From: Narthecium ossifragum | Taxonomy: Eukaryota; Streptophyta; Magnoliopsida; Dioscoreales; Nartheciaceae | DNA length: 64,000 nucleotides | Reading direction: 5' to 3' | NCBI GenBank assembly: GCA_963920575.1 | Contig: OY986966.1 | Span: 139,001-203,000 of the forward strand | Shown: piece after piece, positions 58,501-64,000 of the stretch | Numbering within the stretch: position 1 is the stretch's first letter | Layout of the letters: each line of letters starts with the position of its first letter | Program-made: the position numbers and the translations under genes | The notes under the pieces: generated by a model | Seen by the model: only the letters and a program-made list of their open reading frames with translations | Databases searched by the model: none | Told to the model about the DNA's origin: nothing

Positions 58501-59999
58501 CCCTCAATGAAATTTCAATGGTGCTGCTGAATAATACACTATCAATACCTTTTGCTATCTTCTTGATCATTCTCTTCAATGAGTGGGATTATGTCTGGAA
58601 GGCGTAAGCACTCAATTCTTAAATGCTGTGATTTTGGTTCAGCTGATCAGAAATGATGCCACTTTATGTGGCAATAGGTTCTTTCTAGTATCTGCCGTTG
58701 ATTCCTGTGCCTGATATCAGAGGACTTTCTATAGAAATTAAACTGAATACAGACATCTGGCTAGTTAATTAGATTCTTGCAGAGTGTATATCTGCTACAT
58801 AAATTAACTGCACTGTTTCAGAGCTTACGTCAGGATATCATGCATGTTTATCAAGGTCCAAGGTGGGCAGCAATAGTATTGAGATGCATGCTAAAGATGG
58901 TCAAGCATGGATGCTTTTCAGATTATTACCTTCGCTAATCTGTTTGGCTTCTCTACTTTCACGTAGCCTCAGTTGTCCCATTTTACCCATATGCAGAGAT
59001 GTTATCCGGTTACCAATGTTTTGGTTGGTTGCGACAGTGAGTGGATTTCTTGGTATGGCTATCAGCTTCACCTCCATGTGGTTTCTACATCAAACTGGCC
59101 CCACTACTTACAGGTAAAGATGCTGATCTTAGCTTGTCAAATTCAATAATCAATGGGAGGAAAGTCTTTGTCTCTTGCTTTGTACCTGGCTAGCTGACTC
59201 ACTAGTCTCTCTAATGCATAAACCCTCTGGTTGAATAGTTATCTGTGCATCTATTACCTAAACCAGCATTCCTTTGAAGAAATGACAACTTCAGGGACGA
59301 TTTCTTCAGTTTTATAGTACCAGGAAATACTGAAGTCCACATTTTTCATTTGATCTAGTTTTATGGTAAATCATACGAGAATAGTAGATGCTTAGCTTGC
59401 TATAGTTGTCTACCTTTTAGTGTAAATTTGTCTACACTTCTCCTGTCCAAAAACATCCTCATTTTCACCGAGAAGAGTCAACTTCTGGCCCCTATGGGAT
59501 TTACATGAACTTTTTGGGCGGTTATAGGTGCATAAAATGAACCATTGATGTCCATTCCAATAAAGGATGCATTTTCTTCGGCCACTTAGCTTAAGGTTTC
59601 TTTATCAGTTGCACTAGGAAAACAACATCTAAGGATCCTCAGTATTGTGTTTCGGTTGGTTGCTTAATGGAGCCATCAATATCTATAAATAGTAAACAAA
59701 AAATTAAGATTCTTATTGATCGATTAATTTGTCATCTAAGATTCTGCTTCTCTGCATTACAGTTTGGTTGGGTCATTGAACAAGATTCCGATATCGATTG
59801 CTGGTATACTGCTTTTTAAAGTCCCCCTGAGCATTACCAACCTCTTCAGCATCCTTTTTGGTAATCTTTTGTCGCTTCTGTGATATCCGGTTGCTCACCA
59901 ATGCTCCCTTGGTGAGCGTTCAGTTTTTTCATGAACTTTTTCTGTATCCTGGCAGGTTTATTTGCTGGGGTGTTTTTTGCGAGGGCAAAAATGTCATGA
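55582..59999 (+). CDS. GONST2: Golgi GDP-sugar transporter, GONST2-like
   Basis: Nine coding exons: 55582-55775, 56035-56182, 56635-56774, 57008-57137, 57740-57838, 58449-58603, 58997-59113, 59763-59860, 59956-59999. All are GT-AG and phases fit, giving 374 residues. After a hydrophilic N-tail comes the nucleotide-sugar transporter core: SGLAYCISSCSMILLNKAVL, SLKYINVAMVTILKN, AVSGGLTDLSFDAIGYTWQ, and the GDP-sugar-binding type motif GSLNK (331-335), with about ten membrane segments. It ends FFARAKMS, as in GONST2. GONST proteins bring GDP-mannose or related GDP-sugars into the Golgi lumen, feeding cell-wall or glycolipid synthesis; which one cannot be read from sequence. The start of exon 2 is ambiguous: I use AACAG|AAAGC, which keeps frame with a canonical site, but an upstream AG at 56002 is also followed by coding-like sequence. 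Confidence 0.93.
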
Positions 60000-60827
60000 A
60001 TGTTGGCAGAATGCGGCCTAAAAAATTTCACGAGAATCATGCAGAATGCCACACAGCTTTTGTAGGCTGCCGACGGGGAGTTTTCTGTTTTGCTCCGGCA
60101 CTGATACATGCCTTCCATGACATGACAGCAGAGTTGGTAGAAAGAGTTTAAACCTTTCAGATTTTGGCCCTCAAACGTATCTTATAGTTATAGGCGCGTT
60201 CCAAGAGAAAGCTACCTCTTCTTCAAGCATAAACCATGCACTGAAGAGAGAAACAGACACTTCCACCTCCCACGTTCCCACCCCAAAAAAACATAGTAAT
60301 ATCAGCCGGATACAAGATACGTACCTTGGCGTCCTGTTTTTTTAGGCTTAATGTGATGCTTGAAACCCAAACATCAAAGTCAATAATACATGACCAATAC
60401 CATAGAGTTGTAATATTTATGATTTTGCTATATCCTTTTCTTTATTTGAATGGCACCTGGTCTTCAGACACTGTGTTGAACACAAACATTCAATTTTGTT
60501 AATCCCTCCAGTAGTTGCCACAATTGCAGCCATCTTTCCTTATTTTCGCCCTCTGTGAACGTATACACCGAGAAAGAAAGGGTGATCTACTCATGCATGC
60601 AAAAAACGAAGGGCTGAGGAGGCGAAGACAAACATTTGCAAAGAGAATGGATATCTAATAACGATCTTCGTCACATTCTTACACTATGAAAGCATGCCAT
60701 AACGGCTTATAATATATCTGAAATCTTCAGTGTCACACGTATCGGCGGCTATATCCAGGCCAGGGTCATGCAACCACTTCTATTTATCGTTAATTTACAT
60801 GAAAGCCGGGCCGAGAGATTAATTTAC
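60000..60827. other. Convergent 3' ends
   Basis: Downstream regions of the plus-strand transporter and minus-strand MYB genes. No other gene seen. Confidence 0.35.
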
Positions 60828-62634
60828 TCAGGTGCTGCTATTGCGAACGCTTCTCTGAGAATGGGAGAACTGAGAAGAAGATATCATCTCTAACAAATCC
60901 ATGTCCCTGGAAGCAGCTTGATCCCCAAAAGACTCGATCTTTATACTCTCTGAGATATTAGAAGCCGGTGAAGGTGGTGCTGCATATGAATAAGATAGAG
61001 TTGGGGGGGCATACCAGTCCGGATAGATATGGGTACCACTAATAGTCATAGGAGGACAAGCAAAAGCATGACTATATAAGAAGTCGGATCCTTCGGGTGG
61101 TGAGGCCAAGAACGTGCATTCGTCGTCAATGCCCAGGAACTCCTGATCTCCATCAAATCCAGTAGGTGCATCAAGAACGCAACAATCGTTTGCTTGTCCA
61201 AATTGATCAAAGTCATCCCCTCTTGAAGAGCCCCCGCTGATTAATTGTTGGGAATAGGTGTTCTCCTTAGGCATTTGCATGAACAGCATGTCATCGTCTT
61301 CCATATTGGTTATGGTGGAAATATTAGAGGAGCCGTAAGCGGACATGGATGCCATTGGTTCCTGGGTTTGTGGGGTTGTGGTAGGCATGGGCGTAGCGGT
61401 GCAAGCTTCCTTGGAGGCCTTGCTTCTGATGTATTCTTGCAGAATGGATGGCTGAGATCCTTGTCCCTGAACGGTCTTCTTCTTGGCCTTTCTCTTCGAG
61501 CTCTGCTTTCTCCTGGTGGCATTCCAATGGTTCTTGATAGAGTTCTCGGTCCTGCCTGGGATTCTCTTAGCGATCTCAGCCCATCTGTTGCCAACCTTCT
61601 TATGGGTCTCCACTAGCACCCTCTCTTCCTCTTCACTCCAGGAATCCTTCTGCACACAGAACGCGCGCGGATAACAACGTGAGAGTCAGCGTGACGTGAA
61701 GGGGGAAGGGGTGGGGGGGCAAAAGCAAAAGTAATTATTAGGAGCTTCGCATTGACGATTTCAATGATAGCAAGGAATGCATCGGAGGTGGAAAAAGGCT
61801 TTCAGCTTTTCAATCATGATGATGAATAGGAGGAGTACAGAGAAGGATCGATGCATGGAGGAGTTATTTATAGGTAGAGGAGGCCAGAAGAATCGAAGAA
61901 TGTATGAATGAACTAACCTTAATCTCGGGGCGCAGATGATTGTGCCATCTTTCTCTGCACTGCTTGCCGATCCTGCCGACTAACTTCTTTGCTATCTGAG
62001 ACCATTTCCTGACACCATGTTGCTTTACCAACTTGACCAACATACTGCATGCAGCGGACACAAAAACCCAAAGAGACGTATTTAAACCTAAAGATCGAGA
62101 TAAAAAAAAGAAGAAGAAGAGATTAAATTTTGCTATTGCACTGTTTAGTTACCTGTCTTCCTCTGGTGTCCACTGCCCTTTGACTACACCGGTACTCGTA
62201 GCAACAGCAGAAGCAGCAGCGGGTGTAAAGGAAGAGCATGAGCTGCTTTGCACTTGTTTTCCTTCCACGACTTGCTTAAGATCTCCACCAACAAAACTAT
62301 TTCCATTGACGCCTAAGTAGGAAGCTTCTCCACCCATAAGAAACCCATCCCACAACCGAGCTTCATCGAATAAAACGGCGCAAGAAAGGCTGTGATGATC
62401 TATTGCACCAACCTGATCATGACAACTGTAAAACCCAGTCGGATCAACTGATCTCTCTGCCTTCTTCACCCTACTCAATATGGTGGGGGGTTTCTTCGAG
62501 AGCCCAAGATCTCGTTCTGAAGAACTTGTCAAGAACCTCTCTAATGGTCTCAGCGGAGGAGCTGGCCGGAGAACACTTGCTCCTTTCTCAAAAAGACCGT
62601 TACAAAACACAGCTCCTTCTTCCATGATATCCAT
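60828..62634 (-). CDS. R2R3-MYB transcription factor (MYB98/MYB115/MYB118-like)
   Basis: Three exons: 62634-62153, 62044-61918, 61649-60828, all GT-AG, giving 476 residues. The two MYB repeats sit in the middle: R2 (152-202) KGQWTPEED...[20 protein letters not shown]...[10 protein letters not shown] and R3 (204-251) [20 protein letters not shown]...[20 protein letters not shown]. The long N-tail before R2, and the [27 protein letters not shown] wording, are those of the group with Arabidopsis MYB98, MYB64, MYB119, MYB115 and MYB118, which act in female gametophyte and seed. A basic stretch ([13 protein letters not shown]) follows R3. The rest is acidic and Ser-rich, likely activating. Exon borders inside R2 and after it match the family. 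A second Met (MEEGAVF) is three codons in. Confidence 0.94.
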
Positions 62635-63558
62635 AGATAGAGATGGATAGAGAGATGGAGCAAGAGATAGATCGAGAGGGGTTCAAATTGGCAATGGCGA
62701 GGAATGCACCCTTGAGAGCTGCTTGATTTGTGCGATAGAGAGAGAGAGAGGTGGCCAGTAGCTGAGGGGAGGCTACAGTTACGATAACAAGTGGCCTAAT
62801 TAGCTGCTATTATTATCATTACAACCCGGCTAACAAGGTCAGGTCATTAATGGCCGTCGATCTAGTAAAAGATCCGACGGCTAGGAGCGGCCCCCAGTGA
62901 CTTGTAACGTCTCAGCTCCCCCCCCCCCCCCCCTCTTCAACTTGTCGACGTTAGCCATATTAATGACCTCAATTCTGCTCATCTAAATTCATCCCTGCCA
63001 CTGCAAGAATCACGTTCGTATGGTAGAGCACGAGATTTATATTAGCAGCAACATGCAAATGTTGAGACTTGAGAGTACCAAATTTTGAATTTTTGGTCAG
63101 CAAGAAGCTGCCATATTTGGGTTCCACATACATAATTCGAGGTCACTCACGTTGATTAATCATAGCTGCCAACAGTAAAGGCCAGATTAGCAAGGCGGTG
63201 TTGTTGGCACGATCAAGGGCTGGCTCCTATTTCGGCCCGCATCAAACCATCGTGAGTACTCAAGAACGCTTTCCCATGGCAACGCCACATACCATGTTTA
63301 CGACTGGCCTGGCTTGGCCAAGTCCAGAGTGTCATTGACGGGCCTGGACCTGCCTCGCTATTAGTTGGAAAGCTATCTTAGTATGCTTCCTGCTAGGCCA
63401 TCCGTACCTTCACAGTCTCCTGCGGGCCGGTGTTCTATGTCCATTGTTTATTTGCCAGCCGTGAAGGACATCAACCAGCTGAGATGAGAAACGCCCTGTT
63501 TCAGCTCATGTATATTCAGTCATCGCGATTACTGAACGGATCGATGGACATCTGACAA
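62635..63558. other. Upstream region of the MYB gene
   Basis: Holds a short (GA)n near 62737-62750 and a run of 16 C at 62918-62933. No other gene recognised. Confidence 0.35.
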
Positions 63559-63592
63559 GGGTTTAGGATTTAGGGTTTAGGGTTTAGGGTTG
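63559..63592 (+). repeat. Interstitial telomere-like repeats (TTTAGGG)n
   Basis: Four head-to-tail copies of GGTTTAG, the first one altered (GGTTTAGGATTTAGGG). This is the Arabidopsis-type telomere unit and also the telo box found in plant promoters. Confidence 0.9.
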
Positions 63593-64000
63593 TTTGTTTC
63601 GTTAGAGTGTTATGAAATAGAGTGCTGAAATGGAAAGTAATTAATGTGGAATGAACTGTAATGGAATGATCTATCACTTTTGCTGTTTGTTTGATACTTG
63701 AATGGAATCATAATCCTTAAAATCTAGCATTTTATGTTATTTATTTGGTGCTGGAATGGAAATAGAATCATATGTTTTTTTTTGTTTTAATTTTGTGATA
63801 GAATAAGGGATATGATCACCCCAGACTACTTGTGGTGAGAATACCACACCTTTATGTATATTAAAGGTTTAAAACTTTTATAAAGTGTATTAATGTATAA
63901 ATTACAAATAATTGATCATATAAAATTAGGAAAATGACATATATATATATATATATATATAAGTATATATAATATATTAATACATGTATATTTAACTTTT
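63593..64000. other. AT-rich right edge, possibly a cut-off MITE
   Basis: Contains repeated TGGAATGGAA/TGAATGGAAT phrases and TTGTTTGTTT near the left side, resembling the GTTTGG-type elements elsewhere in the window, but the other end lies outside. A (TA)n tract is at 63938-63961. Confidence 0.3.

Overview
This is a nuclear DNA window from a flowering plant. The evidence is spliceosomal introns with GT-AG (and some GC-AG) ends, plant-only families (AUX1/LAX, HSPRO, a plastid ribosomal protein with transit peptide, subfamily XII LRR receptor kinases), Arabidopsis-type TTTAGGG repeats and abundant retrotransposon and MITE debris. The GC-rich 5' coding ends of several genes hint at a monocot, but no marker fixes the species; that part is inference.

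Left part (1-21 kb). Two tandem, same-strand LRR-XII receptor kinase genes come first: the N-terminus of one running off the left edge and one complete gene with a single intron in the kinase domain. Then come the plastid ribosomal protein bTHXc/PSRP4 gene, a WIYLD-domain gene that carries a one-base frameshift, and a complete seven-exon auxin influx carrier gene (AUX1/LAX) with a SINE-like insertion in one intron.

Middle part (21-42 kb). This is a transposon landscape without an intact host gene that I can recognise. It holds a 5'-truncated LINE flanked by a 66-bp direct repeat and split in frame by a 2.17-kb solo LTR; an internally deleted LINE (ORF1 plus a stub of ORF2) with poly(A) and target-site duplication; several MITE-like elements; a fragment of a non-specific phospholipase C gene; and a bZIP pseudogene split by a 1.65-kb solo LTR.

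Right part (43-64 kb). A complete 16-exon CDC6 replication-licensing gene (with two GC-AG introns and paired E2F sites at its start), a single-exon HSPRO (Hs1pro-1-like) gene, a nine-coding-exon GONST2-like GDP-sugar transporter gene and a three-exon R2R3-MYB gene. Between them lie hairpin-rich intergenic repeats.

The most unusual signal is a set of short palindromes or hairpins built on ATCGAT-like cores at five separate places: two solo LTRs (25.0-25.9 kb and 40.67-41.03 kb), a 35-bp-period array (38.92-39.11 kb), a related perfect hairpin (50.43-50.46 kb) and a 127-bp satellite-like array (53.4-53.94 kb). In both LTRs the palindromes come in pairs spaced about 21-23 bp, close to two helical turns. 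The host genes appear to be independent transcription units; nothing suggests they form one pathway.
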